Notes under the pieces: model-generated
Database searches by the model: none
What the model saw: only the letters and a program-made list of their open reading frames with translations
Told to the model about the DNA's origin: nothing
NCBI GenBank assembly: GCA_031269165.1
Contig: JAISZQ010000327.1
Location: 1 to 11,689, forward strand
Reading direction: 5' to 3'
Source of the DNA: Spirochaetaceae bacterium
GTDB lineage: Bacteria; Spirochaetota; Spirochaetia; Treponematales; Breznakiellaceae
Length of the DNA stretch: 11,689 nt
Made by a program: the position numbers and the translations under genes
In this document: piece after piece, positions 1-5,737 of the stretch
How the letters are laid out: each line of letters opens with the position of its first letter
How positions within the stretch are numbered: position 1 is the first letter of the stretch

Positions 1-96
1 TTTTGTCCGCGAATGTACGCGAATACGCACTGCTGGGTATGTATTATTCGTATTTATTCGCGCCATTCGCGGACCAAAATTCTTAAGTTGTTGACA
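1..96 (-). repeat. MITE-like element, partial copy 1
   Basis: This matches the reverse complement of the element at 3435-3615, beginning inside it at the window edge and ending at its terminal inverted repeat (CTTAAGTTGTTGACA, 82-96). Relative to the 3435 copy, about 25 bases are missing between two GCGAAT direct repeats, as expected for slippage. The outer end carries TTGACA, a -35-like hexamer pointing outward. No coding sequence is seen here. Confidence 0.75.
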
Positions 97-222
97 GGGG
101 GAAGTCTCCCCCTCGCTCCGGTCTTGCGCCCTACGCTACCCCCTCTACGGGGGTTGCCACCCCCTTAACGCCCCCGAATCAAAGCGGCGGCTTGCGTCCC
201 GCAGGGTTTTTGAACAGGCTCT
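97..222 (-). repeat. GC-rich mosaic palindromic repeat, copy 1
   Basis: Read on the minus strand this has the shared skeleton of the family: a CGGGGGCGTTA-type block, a GGGGG/CCCCC hairpin, a GGGGGTAGCG-type block, then GGAGCGAGGGGGA and a closing hairpin (GGGGGAAGTCTCCCCC on the plus strand at 99-112 approx.). It ends in TTTTTGAACAGGCTCTAAG, a form of the dispersed GAGCCTGTTYCAAAAC motif. It butts directly against the MITE-like copy on its left. Confidence 0.7.
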
Positions 223-341
223 AAGAATTTTGTCTGCGGATTGCGCCATACATGACGATGCGGATTTTCACGGATTATACCCCGCTCGATCCGCGAAAAT
301 CCGCGGACCTTTCTTTTCTTTTTGCTCACGTTGTTGACAAT
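221..341 (+). repeat. Diverged MITE-like copy
   Basis: It starts TAAGAATTTTGTCTGCGGA, close to the left end of the 3435-3615 element (TTAAGAATTTTGGTCCGCGA), shares an internal GCGCCATACATG, and ends in GTTGTTGACA like that element's right end. The middle is a different CCGCGAAAATCCGCGGA-type palindrome. This is a more divergent member or a relative with the same ends. Confidence 0.55.
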
Positions 342-379
342 GGGAGACTTCCCTCTTTTTTTGAAATCGGAATTGCTGT

Positions 380-406
380 TAAAGCCGGGTTGCTTTTTGC
401 CGATAT
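380..406 (+). promoter_or_regulatory. Sigma-28 (FliA) flagellar promoter for fliS
   Basis: TAAAGCCG at 380-387, an 11-base spacer, then GCCGATAT at 399-406. This fits the sigma-28 consensus TAAA-N15-GCCGATAA with a nearly perfect -10 box and exact spacing. It lies 32 bases upstream of the fliS start, which fits late flagellar control. A TATACT at 413-418 could serve sigma-70 but has no good -35. The bases just upstream (361-378) are the conserved tail of the mosaic repeat family. Confidence 0.85.
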
Positions 407-438
407 AAAAAGTATACTATACTGCGAAGGGGTTTATT

Positions 439-888
439 TTGGCTTACACGAACGCATATTCCGCTTACCGGGAGACGAGCATAAAGACGGCGAGTCAAGG
501 ACAGCTTATTGTTATGCTTTACGATGGCGCGGTGAAAAATCTGGATCAGGCGGTTATTCTGATTACTCAGAAGAAATCCCAGCCGAAATGTGATCCGGGG
601 ATCATCGAAAAAATCGGGAAGTCGGTGATTCGCGCCCAAGAGATCATCACGGAACTCACGGTTTCGCTCGATTTTGATGCGGGAGGGGACATTGCGAAAA
701 ACCTCTTTTCGCTTTACACGTTTTTCAATCAGGAACTGCTTGAAGCGAACGTCAGTTTTGACGGCGAGCGCATCAAGGTTGTACGCGATATGGTGAAGAG
801 TCTTCGTGACAGTTGGCAGGCAATCGCGCAGACAGAGGCCACGCCGGGTGGGATCGCGCAGGGCATCGCCTTAAACATAGCAAGCTGA
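439..888 (+). CDS. fliS: Flagellin export chaperone FliS
   Basis: 149 residues, normal for FliS. FliS binds the C-terminal helix of flagellin in the cytoplasm, preventing early polymerisation and handing it to the flagellar export gate. The family signature is clear: AYRETSIKTASQGQLIVMLY at about residues 9-28 followed by DGAVKNL, then helices with RAQEIITEL (65-73) and the FFNQELLEAN segment near 95-104. The start is TTG at 439, chosen because the protein then begins MAYTNAYSAY as in the family and GAAGGGG lies about 8 bases upstream; no ATG or GTG fits. It is driven by the sigma-28 promoter at 380-406 and overlaps the next gene by one base (TGATG), so it heads a two-gene operon. The C-terminus (residues 130-149) is poorly conserved and richer in Ala and Gly. 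Confidence 0.95.
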   Translation: MAYTNAYSAYRETSIKTASQGQLIVMLYDGAVKNLDQAVILITQKKSQPKCDPGIIEKIGKSVIRAQEIITELTVSLDFDAGGDIAKNLFSLYTFFNQELLEANVSFDGERIKVVRDMVKSLRDSWQAIAQTEATPGGIAQGIALNIAS

Positions 889-1352
889 TGGCCGTACCGG
901 AAGCGGAAGTCGCCTCCCGTGTCGTTCTCCTGAAACGTTTTCGGGCACTCCTTCTCCAGCAAAGGGAACGGTTTGAATCCTATCTTACGGTTCTCGACAA
1001 ACAAAAGGACAAGATTGAAGCGGGCTCCGTCGAGGACCTTATCGCCCATGTGGATCTCGAAGAAAAGATCGTCGGCGACATCATGGCCATTCAAAAAGTC
1101 ATCGAGCCGATGCGGGCGATCGTTCCGGCCACTACGCTTGCGGCCTCGTCCGATGTGGGGCATATAGCCTCGACCATTGAAGATTTTCGTGTTGAGGCCG
1201 CCGCCCGTGTGACGCGCAACAAGAATCTGTTACAGTCCCGCATGGAAGAGATCCGCACGGAGATCAACGCGCTCCGCGTCAATCCTTTTGTCCGCCGCCC
1301 GTCGCCTTTCACCTCGGGAGACGCCCCGTCCCTTATCGACATCAAGGGATAA
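888..1352 (+). CDS. FlgN-like flagellar export chaperone (probable)
   Basis: 154 residues, predicted almost wholly alpha-helical and probably coiled-coil, with heptad-like stretches at about 10-55 (VVLLKRFRALLLQQRERFE) and 95-135 (RNKNLLQSRMEEIRTEINAL). The last 20 residues are Pro/Ser-rich and likely disordered. Length, helical pattern, a C-terminal NLLQ-type segment and the place directly after fliS all fit FlgN, the chaperone of hook-filament junction proteins FlgK and FlgL. Similarity by eye is weak, so the family call rests partly on context. The ATG at 888 was chosen because it overlaps the fliS stop in TGATG, the classic translational-coupling arrangement; the frame is open upstream to 813 but that would bury 75 bases in fliS. 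No strong Shine-Dalgarno sequence is seen, consistent with coupling. Confidence 0.65.
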   Translation: MAVPEAEVASRVVLLKRFRALLLQQRERFESYLTVLDKQKDKIEAGSVEDLIAHVDLEEKIVGDIMAIQKVIEPMRAIVPATTLAASSDVGHIASTIEDFRVEAAARVTRNKNLLQSRMEEIRTEINALRVNPFVRRPSPFTSGDAPSLIDIKG

Positions 1353-1402
1353 GAAAAACGCCGGTATCGGCACAAAAACGGTGGGGAGGCTTCCCCCGGT
1401 CA

Positions 1403-1548
1403 ACAGAGCCTGTTCCAAAACCCTGCGAGACGCACGTCTTCGCGGTGATCCGGGGGCGTTGCGGGGGGTTGACCCCCGCAGAGGGGGTAGCGTAGGGCGC
1501 AAGACCGGAGCGAGGGGGCGGCAATTTGCCGCGACTTCCCCCTTTTAT
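1403..1548 (+). repeat. Mosaic palindromic repeat, copy 2
   Basis: It begins with the dispersed GAGCCTGTTCCAAAACC motif, then the family skeleton CGGGGGCGTTGCGGGGG ... CCCCCGCAGAGGGGGTAGCG ... GGAGCGAGGGGG, an internal hairpin GCGGCAA-T-TTGCCGC, and a CCCCCTTTT end. It fills most of the 331-base gap between the flagellar genes and the 45-residue ORF. Just upstream, GGGGA-GGCT-TCCCC near 1383-1396 could end the fliS transcript, but it has no T-run. Confidence 0.75.
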
Positions 1549-1604
1549 GGCGCGCCATCAGGCTTAACCTGCTCGAGGGGCCGCTTCCCATTATGCATGC
1601 TTCA

Positions 1605-1613
1605 TGGTATACT
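1605..1613 (+). promoter_or_regulatory. Extended -10 promoter upstream of the 45-aa ORF and xylA
   Basis: TGGTATACT: TATACT at 1608-1613 preceded by TG at 1605-1606, the extended -10 form. The -35 region (about 1585-1590) is weak. Transcription would start near 1620, about 65 bases before the 45-residue ORF. It is the only convincing promoter between the repeat and xylA. Confidence 0.5.
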
Positions 1614-1683
1614 GTTTGTTGTTTGCGGCTGTTCCTAAACTTCAAGGTTTGAAACAGGCTCACTTGTCTGAAGGGGGCGAAGA

Positions 1684-1821
1684 ATGGGAATAACGCTCAT
1701 TGAACAGATTGGCATTGTAGCCGGTATTGTGATAGCGGTTTCCAGTTTCATCTACGCGGTAGCGCAGTCCCGCCATCAGAGAAGGTATGAGCGGGAACAG
1801 CGGGAACGGTTCCTTTGTTAA
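1684..1821 (+). CDS. Small single-pass membrane protein, 45 aa
   Basis: ATG at 1684 to TAA at 1819-1821, with AGGGGGCG ending about 6 bases upstream. Residues 1-29 start MGITLIEQIGIVAGIVIAVS and form one hydrophobic helix (about 8-27), followed by a highly charged tail rich in Arg, Glu and Gln (30-43). By the positive-inside rule the charged tail should be cytoplasmic. No family is recognised. It lies between an extended -10 promoter and xylA (102-base gap), so it could be co-transcribed with xylA. Support for coding is the good ribosome binding site, the intact frame and the membrane-protein composition; its short length keeps confidence moderate. Confidence 0.5.
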   Translation: MGITLIEQIGIVAGIVIAVSSFIYAVAQSRHQRRYEREQRERFLC

Positions 1822-1923
1822 ATATTGGTTTGACGAGGGGAAAGAGTTGGAGTCTCAAAAAGGCGAATAAAGAGAGGCATGCAAAGGCGCTTTGCGCGTC
1901 AAATAAAATGAATGGAGGATATT

Positions 1924-3264
1924 ATGGCTACCTATTTTGTCGGTGAGAAAGAGTACTTTCCGGGTATCGGGAAGGTCGCGTACGAGGGGAGCGGATCGAA
2001 GAATCCGCTTGCCTTTAAGTACTATGACGCGGAGAAGACGGTTCGCGGCAGAAAGATGAAGGACTGGTTGCGGTTCGCCATCGCGTACTGGCACAGTTTC
2101 TGCGGAGATGGGGCGGATCCGTTCGGCGCGGCAACGCATCTTTTTCCGTGGAACAGCACGAGTGATCCGATGCGGAACGCGGTGAACAAGGCGGATGCGG
2201 CGTTTGAGTTTATCACGAAGATCGGCGCTCCGTACTATGCGTGGCACGACCGCGACATCGCGCCGGAAGGGAAGACCCCCGACGAATCGGCGAAGAATCT
2301 CGCGGCGATCGTTGACGAGTTGAAGAAGCGGCAGGACGCGACCGGGGTCAAACTCCTCTGGGGAACGGCGAATGTGTTCACCAACCCGCGTTTCATGAAC
2401 GGCGCGGCGACCAACCCCGAATTTGCCGTTGTCGCCCATGCGGCCAACCAAGTAAAGCACGCCATCGACGGGACGATCAAACTCGGCGGCGAGGGCTACA
2501 CGTTCTGGGGCGGGCGCGAGGGGTATATGTCCTTGCTCAACACCGACCAGAAGCGCGAGAAGGAGCATCTTGCGACGTTGCTCACCATCGCCCGCGACTA
2601 TGCCCGCAAGCAGGGTTTCAAGGGCTGTTTCTACATCGAGCCCAAGCCGATGGAGCCGACCAAGCACCAGTACGACTTCGACAGCGAGACGGTGATCGGC
2701 TTCCTCCGCGCCCACGGCCTTGACAAGGACTTCAAGCTCAACATCGAGGCAAACCACGCGGAACTTGCCGGGCACGACTTTGCCCACGAGCTCAATGTGT
2801 GTGTGGACAACGATATGCTGGGCTCGGTTGACGCGAACCGGGGCGAACCGCGCAACGGTTGGGACACCGACCAGTTCCCGTCCAGCGTCTACGAGACCAC
2901 CCAGGCGATGCTCGCCATTCTCCGCATGGGCGGCTTCAAGACCGGCGGCCTCAACTTCGACGCGAAAATCCGCCGTAACTCGATCGACAGCGAAGACCTT
3001 TTCATCGCCCACATCGGCGGCATGGACGCCTTTGCCTACGGCCTTGAAAAAGCCGACGCGCTTCTCGCCGACGGCCGATTCCCCGGCCTCCTCAAGAAAC
3101 GTTACGCCGACTTCGACTCAGGAGACGGCGCGAAGTTTGAAAAGGGCGGTTTCACGCTTGACGCGCTCGCGGCCCTCGCCACAGACTACGGCAAGGCCGG
3201 GTGGACGAGCGGCAAGCAGGAGCTTTACGAGAATATCTTCTCCGACATCGTGCTGGGGAAGTAA
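1924..3264 (+). CDS. xylA: Xylose isomerase
   Basis: 446 residues, normal for the class II enzymes. It interconverts D-xylose and D-xylulose (also glucose and fructose) in the cytoplasm, using two divalent metal ions, and feeds xylulose to the pentose phosphate pathway. The TIM-barrel active-site residues are present: catalytic His108 and Asp111 in YYAWHDRDIAPEG; metal ligands Glu239 and Lys241 in FYIEPKPMEPTKHQYD; Glu275 and His278 in NIEANHAELAGHDF; Asp303 in GSVDANRGEP; Asp314 and Asp316 in GWDTDQFP; Asp346 in NFDAKIRR. ATG at 1924 is preferred over an in-frame ATG at 1912 because GGAGG (1914-1918) sits 5 bases before it. A short hairpin (GCAAAG-GCG-CTTTGC, 1881-1895) lies just upstream. 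No xylulokinase or transporter gene is next to it, so the rest of xylose use is encoded elsewhere. Confidence 0.98.
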   Translation: MATYFVGEKEYFPGIGKVAYEGSGSKNPLAFKYYDAEKTVRGRKMKDWLRFAIAYWHSFCGDGADPFGAATHLFPWNSTSDPMRNAVNKADAAFEFITKIGAPYYAWHDRDIAPEGKTPDESAKNLAAIVDELKKRQDATGVKLLWGTANVFTNPRFMNGAATNPEFAVVAHAANQVKHAIDGTIKLGGEGYTFWGGREGYMSLLNTDQKREKEHLATLLTIARDYARKQGFKGCFYIEPKPMEPTKHQYDFDSETVIGFLRAHGLDKDFKLNIEANHAELAGHDFAHELNVCVDNDMLGSVDANRGEPRNGWDTDQFPSSVYETTQAMLAILRMGGFKTGGLNFDAKIRRNSIDSEDLFIAHIGGMDAFAYGLEKADALLADGRFPGLLKKRYADFDSGDGAKFEKGGFTLDALAALATDYGKAGWTSGKQELYENIFSDIVLGK

Positions 3265-3280
3265 GCAGGGCTGTTCCAAA

Positions 3281-3302
3281 ACGGTGCGCGTGAGCGCACC
3301 GT
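3281..3302 (+). terminator. Hairpin terminator after xylA
   Basis: ACGGTGCGC-GTGA-GCGCACCGT: a perfect 9-bp GC-rich stem with a GNRA-type GTGA loop, 16 bases after the xylA stop. It is followed by TAATTG and not a real T-run, so termination strength is uncertain. The preceding CTGTTCCAAAAC is a copy of the dispersed motif. Confidence 0.55.
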
Positions 3303-3304
3303 TA

Positions 3305-3350
3305 ATTGAGCCTGTTTCAAAACTCGAGCGAGTTTTGAAACAGGCTCAAT
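3305..3350. repeat. Perfect 22-bp inverted repeat (paired dispersed motif)
   Basis: The left arm at 3305-3326 (ATTGAGCCTGTTTCAAAACTCG) and right arm at 3329-3350 are perfect reverse complements around a 2-base AG centre. Each arm contains GAGCCTGTTTCAAAAC, the motif scattered singly through the window. A third, imperfect copy follows at about 3353-3366 (TTTTGGAACAGACTC). The hairpin has no T-run after it. It looks like a REP-type palindrome more than a dedicated terminator. Confidence 0.8.
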
Positions 3351-3434
3351 TCGTTTTGGAACAGACTCAAGCGTCAAGAACCGGGCGTTGAATCATAAGG
3401 GAAGGGATCACGAACTCACGGGGGCGATCGCCCT

Positions 3435-3615
3435 TGTCAACAACTTAAGAATTTTGGTCCGCGAATGGCGCGAATAAATCGAATAATACATACCCATCAG
3501 CGCGTATTCGCAACGCCATGTATGGCGCACATTCGCGTACATTCGCGGACAAAAAACTAAAAATCTGTGTGATCCGTTGACCACTCTTATATTCCATTGG
3601 CTTAAGTTGTTGACA
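3435..3615 (+). mobile_element. MITE-like element with 15-bp terminal inverted repeats
   Basis: The ends TGTCAACAACTTAAG (3435-3449) and CTTAAGTTGTTGACA (3601-3615) are perfect inverted repeats. The 181-bp body is non-coding and full of CCGCGAAT/ATTCGCG steps, with an internal palindrome CGCCATGTATGGCG. Related copies are at 1-96 (reversed), 221-341 (diverged) and 10132-10248 (left-truncated). No flanking target duplication is visible, although GGCGAT occurs outside both ends in inverted orientation. No transposase gene with matching ends is in the window. It fills most of the gap between xylA and nifU. Confidence 0.75.
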
Positions 3616-3658
3616 GTGGGGTAATCGCCGCCTTATCACAAACGCCCGGTTTTCCTCT

Positions 3659-4261
3659 TTAGTCTTTGTCGGTTCCGTAGATATGCGCGAGCTCGTGCAG
3701 CAACTCCAGGGCCTTGTCCTTGCAGGTGCCGCAACTTGTGCCGATCTTGGTGGCGGCTTGAAGCGCTTCCCAGTCGCGCGCGCCGGCCTGAAACGCGGTT
3801 TCGATGTCCTTGTCGGTGATCCCCAGGCAGTTGCAGATGGTTGTCGCTTCGATTTTCAACTCGCCCGCGCGGCCGTGCCGTTCCAGATAGTTGTCGATGG
3901 CGGCGCGGAGGGCCTTGTCGCCCAGAACCGAGCAGTGAATCTTGTTTTCGGGAAGGCCGCCGAGTTTCTTGACGAGATCCTCCGGCTTGATGTTGTAGGC
4001 GTCGCGGATGTTCATGCCCTTCACGGTTTCCGAAAGCATACTGGTTGACGCGATGGCACTCGCGCAACCGTAGGTTTTCCAGCGGATATCCTTGATGACG
4101 TCGTCCTCGATACGGAGCATCATCATCATCTGATCGCCGCACTTGATGTTGCCCGTCTGTCCCTGGCCGTCGCAGGGAAACGTTTCCACGCCTTCGTAGA
4201 GCACGTTGCGCGGGTTGGTAAAATGGTCTTTCACGATGGGTGAATAAAGCCAGTCTGTCAT
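3659..4261 (-). CDS. nifU: NifU/IscU-type Fe-S cluster scaffold with BFD-like domain
   Basis: 200 residues. It builds Fe-S clusters in the cytoplasm from sulfur supplied by the desulfurase NifS, encoded just upstream in the same operon. Residues 1-130 are the IscU scaffold domain with the three conserved cysteines: Cys41 in GNIKCGD (with Asp43), Cys66 in YGCASAIAS and Cys110 in HCSVLGDKAL. Residues 140-185 form a BFD-type [2Fe-2S] domain with Cys143 and Cys145 (TICNCLG) and Cys177 and Cys180 (GTSCGTCK). The C-terminal Nfu domain of full-length NifU is absent; the protein ends soon after the BFD domain. The ATG at 4261 is preceded by GAGGAG with a 6-base spacer, supplied by the last unit of the tandem repeat upstream. 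No clear terminator follows. General rather than nitrogenase-specific use is likely, since no nif structural genes are nearby. Confidence 0.95.
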   Translation of the reverse strand: MTDWLYSPIVKDHFTNPRNVLYEGVETFPCDGQGQTGNIKCGDQMMMMLRIEDDVIKDIRWKTYGCASAIASTSMLSETVKGMNIRDAYNIKPEDLVKKLGGLPENKIHCSVLGDKALRAAIDNYLERHGRAGELKIEATTICNCLGITDKDIETAFQAGARDWEALQAATKIGTSCGTCKDKALELLHELAHIYGTDKD

Positions 4262-4264
4262 GTG

Positions 4265-4330
4265 TCACTCCTCTAACAAGCGGCGGTATCGCCGCTGACG
4301 TTCAATCGAATATGAACCTGAAAGGTTCAT
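4265..4330 (-). CDS. Possible 21-aa peptide in the last tandem repeat unit
   Basis: ATG at 4330 to TGA at 4265-4267. The peptide starts MNLSGSYSIERQRRYRR and ends LLEE; it is strongly basic in the middle. GAGGAG from the preceding repeat unit lies 5 bases before the ATG, and its stop codon overlaps the region that provides the nifU Shine-Dalgarno sequence, so translation could be coupled to nifU. No family is recognised. It may instead be a chance frame in a structured RNA; the middle repeat unit destroys the frame while keeping the hairpin, which argues that RNA structure matters more. Confidence 0.3.
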   Translation of the reverse strand: MNLSGSYSIERQRRYRRLLEE

Positions 4331-4398
4331 GCTCACTCCTCTATAAAGCGGTAGTATCACCGCTGACGTTCAATCGGAATTAACCCGAAAGGTTAATC

Positions 4399-4464
4399 TC
4401 ACTCCTCTAACAAGCGGACGTTTCGCCGCTGACGTTCAATCGAATATGAACCTGAAAGGTTCAT
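4399..4464 (-). CDS. Possible 21-aa peptide in the first tandem repeat unit
   Basis: ATG at 4464, 2 bases after the nifS stop codon, with AAGGA about 6 bases upstream inside the nifS end. It starts MNLSGSYSIERQRRNVR and ends LLEE, differing from the downstream copy at only two positions. It ends at TGA 4399-4401. Translation by ribosomes finishing nifS is plausible, but there is no direct evidence of expression. Confidence 0.3.
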   Translation of the reverse strand: MNLSGSYSIERQRRNVRLLEE

Positions 4465-4466
4465 GC

Positions 4467-5693
4467 TTATTCCTTACAAATAGTACACGTCGCGTCTCGA
4501 CAGAGCGGCGCGCGCACCGTCGACATCGCCCGCAACCGGGCGATGATGGGCGGCGTTTTTTCCAGCACATAGCCGATGTCTTCCTGGGTAACGCCCTGTC
4601 CCAGACTAAACCGGATCGAGCCGTGGGCAAGTTCGGGCCACACGCCGATCGCCATGAGCACGTGGGACGGGTCGAGACTGCCCGACGCGCAGGCCGACCC
4701 GGTACTCGCCTCGATGCCCTCAAGGTCAAGGGAGAGGAGGATCGCCTCGCCTTCCGCGCCGGGGAACGACACGTTCAGCGTGTTGGGAAGCACGTCCGTG
4801 GGGTGCCCGTTCACCTTGATGTTCGGAATAGTCGCGAGGAGGCCGTCACGGAGCCGGTCACGCAGTTCGCGCATCGTCCGGCCGTACTCGGCAAGATCCC
4901 GCTTGGCAAGACGCGCCGCCTCCCCAAACCCGATGATGCCGAGGTTGTTGTACGTCCCGGCGCGAAAGCCGTCCTCCTGATGGCCGCCGTGAATGAGCGG
5001 CGAAAGGGGGGCACCCTCCCGCTTGTAGAGCGCGCCGATTCCCTTGGGGCCGTAAATCTTGTGGCAGGACATCGTGAGGTAGTCGACTCCCAGTGCTTCT
5101 ACATCCACCGGGATTTTTCCCACCGCCTGTGTCGCGTCCGTGTGCGTCAGTGCCCCGACAGACTTGGCAAGGCGGACGATCTCGGCGATGTCCTCGATGG
5201 TGCCGATCTCGTTGTTTGCCATCATCACCGACACGAGCAGCGTCCGGTCATTCAACGCCGCCCGATACTCGTTCATCTTCACCTTGCCCGCCTCGTCAAC
5301 CGGCAGAAACGTCACCTTGTACCCCCGTTCTTTGAGATATTTCGCCGAATTGAGCACACAGGGGTGTTCCACCACCGTCGTGATGATCTCCGTTCGATTA
5401 TCGTCTTTGCCGCCGCCGTTACACTTCCGTGTAACGATGTCCCGCATGGTCTCGAACACCGTGTTGTTTGACTCGGACCCGCCCGACGTGAAAATCACCT
5501 CTTCCGCCCGCCGCGCCCCGATCAACGCCGCCACCGCCCGCCGCGCCTCTTCAACCTGTGCCCGTGCCTCCCGCCCCGACCGGTGCATACTCGAAGCGTT
5601 CCCGTAAACGAAAAGCGCGTCCGCCATCACCTCGCGCACCTCGTCACGAAGCGGCGTCGTCGCGTTGTAATCAAGATAAATGTGTCTTTCCAT
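4467..5693 (-). CDS. nifS: Cysteine desulfurase
   Basis: 408 residues. This PLP enzyme takes sulfur from L-cysteine as a persulfide and delivers it to the scaffold NifU encoded downstream. Visible features: the N-terminal YLDYNATTP motif (residues 6-14); His110 in VVEHPCVLN, which stacks on PLP; Asp185 and Gln189 in THTDATQAVGK; Lys212 in SCHKIYGPKGIG, the Schiff-base lysine; Cys335 in STGSACASGSLDPSHVL, the persulfide cysteine; RFSLG near 361-365. A short NGGGKDDNR insertion (92-100) and a Cys-rich tail with Cys398, Cys403 and Cys406 (RDATCTICKE at the end) are unusual compared with the common forms. The ATG at 5693 has GGGAGAG about 7 bases upstream and gives the expected N-terminus. First gene of the nifS-nifU operon; the promoter is at 5738-5766. 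Whether it is a NifS- or IscS-type enzyme functionally cannot be told from sequence alone. Confidence 0.95.
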   Translation of the reverse strand: MERHIYLDYNATTPLRDEVREVMADALFVYGNASSMHRSGREARAQVEEARRAVAALIGARRAEEVIFTSGGSESNNTVFETMRDIVTRKCNGGGKDDNRTEIITTVVEHPCVLNSAKYLKERGYKVTFLPVDEAGKVKMNEYRAALNDRTLLVSVMMANNEIGTIEDIAEIVRLAKSVGALTHTDATQAVGKIPVDVEALGVDYLTMSCHKIYGPKGIGALYKREGAPLSPLIHGGHQEDGFRAGTYNNLGIIGFGEAARLAKRDLAEYGRTMRELRDRLRDGLLATIPNIKVNGHPTDVLPNTLNVSFPGAEGEAILLSLDLEGIEASTGSACASGSLDPSHVLMAIGVWPELAHGSIRFSLGQGVTQEDIGYVLEKTPPIIARLRAMSTVRAPLCRDATCTICKE

Positions 5694-5737
5694 ATAGCGT
5701 CTCTCCCATCGTAAACCCTACTCTTTTAGTAAGAAAT

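Larger units (their letters stand above)
4265..4464 (-). repeat. Three tandem double-hairpin repeats between nifS and nifU
   Basis: Units at 4399-4464, 4333-4397 and 4265-4330 (transcription order) of 65-66 bases are separated by 1-2 bases and fill the whole gap. In mRNA sense each unit has hairpin 1 (ATGAACC-TTTCA-GGTTCAT), a linker GATTGAACGTC, hairpin 2 (AGCGGCG-ATAC-CGCCGCT) and then GAGGAGTGA. In the middle unit hairpin 1 is ATTAACC-TTTCG-GGTTAAT, so two changes compensate each other and keep the stem. Hairpin 2 in the middle unit keeps pairing with one G-U wobble; in the first unit a bulged base is needed. The final GAGGAG serves as the nifU ribosome binding site. Confidence 0.9.

Noticed and set aside
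252..593. 113-codon frame overlapping fliS
   Set aside because: It spans the repeat and the sigma-28 promoter and overlaps fliS out of frame.
1855..3012. Long open frame (385 codons) antisense to xylA
   Set aside because: It mirrors the strongly conserved xylA, has Val/Leu/Arg-rich composition typical of antisense GC-biased frames, and no ribosome binding site.
2720..3391. 223-codon frame overlapping the xylA 3' half
   Set aside because: Ser/Thr/Arg-rich out-of-frame translation of xylA, running on into the terminator hairpins.
3636..4268. 210-codon frame overlapping nifU on the same strand
   Set aside because: An Arg-rich +1 shadow of nifU, which has conserved Cys motifs.
4265..4464. Tandem repeats as a CRISPR array
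   Set aside because: Units are adjacent with 1-2 base gaps and no variable spacers, inside an operon, with no cas genes.
4446..5471. Long open frame (341 codons) antisense to nifS
   Set aside because: nifS has all catalytic motifs on the other strand; the antisense frame is His/Arg/Val-rich with no recognisable domain.
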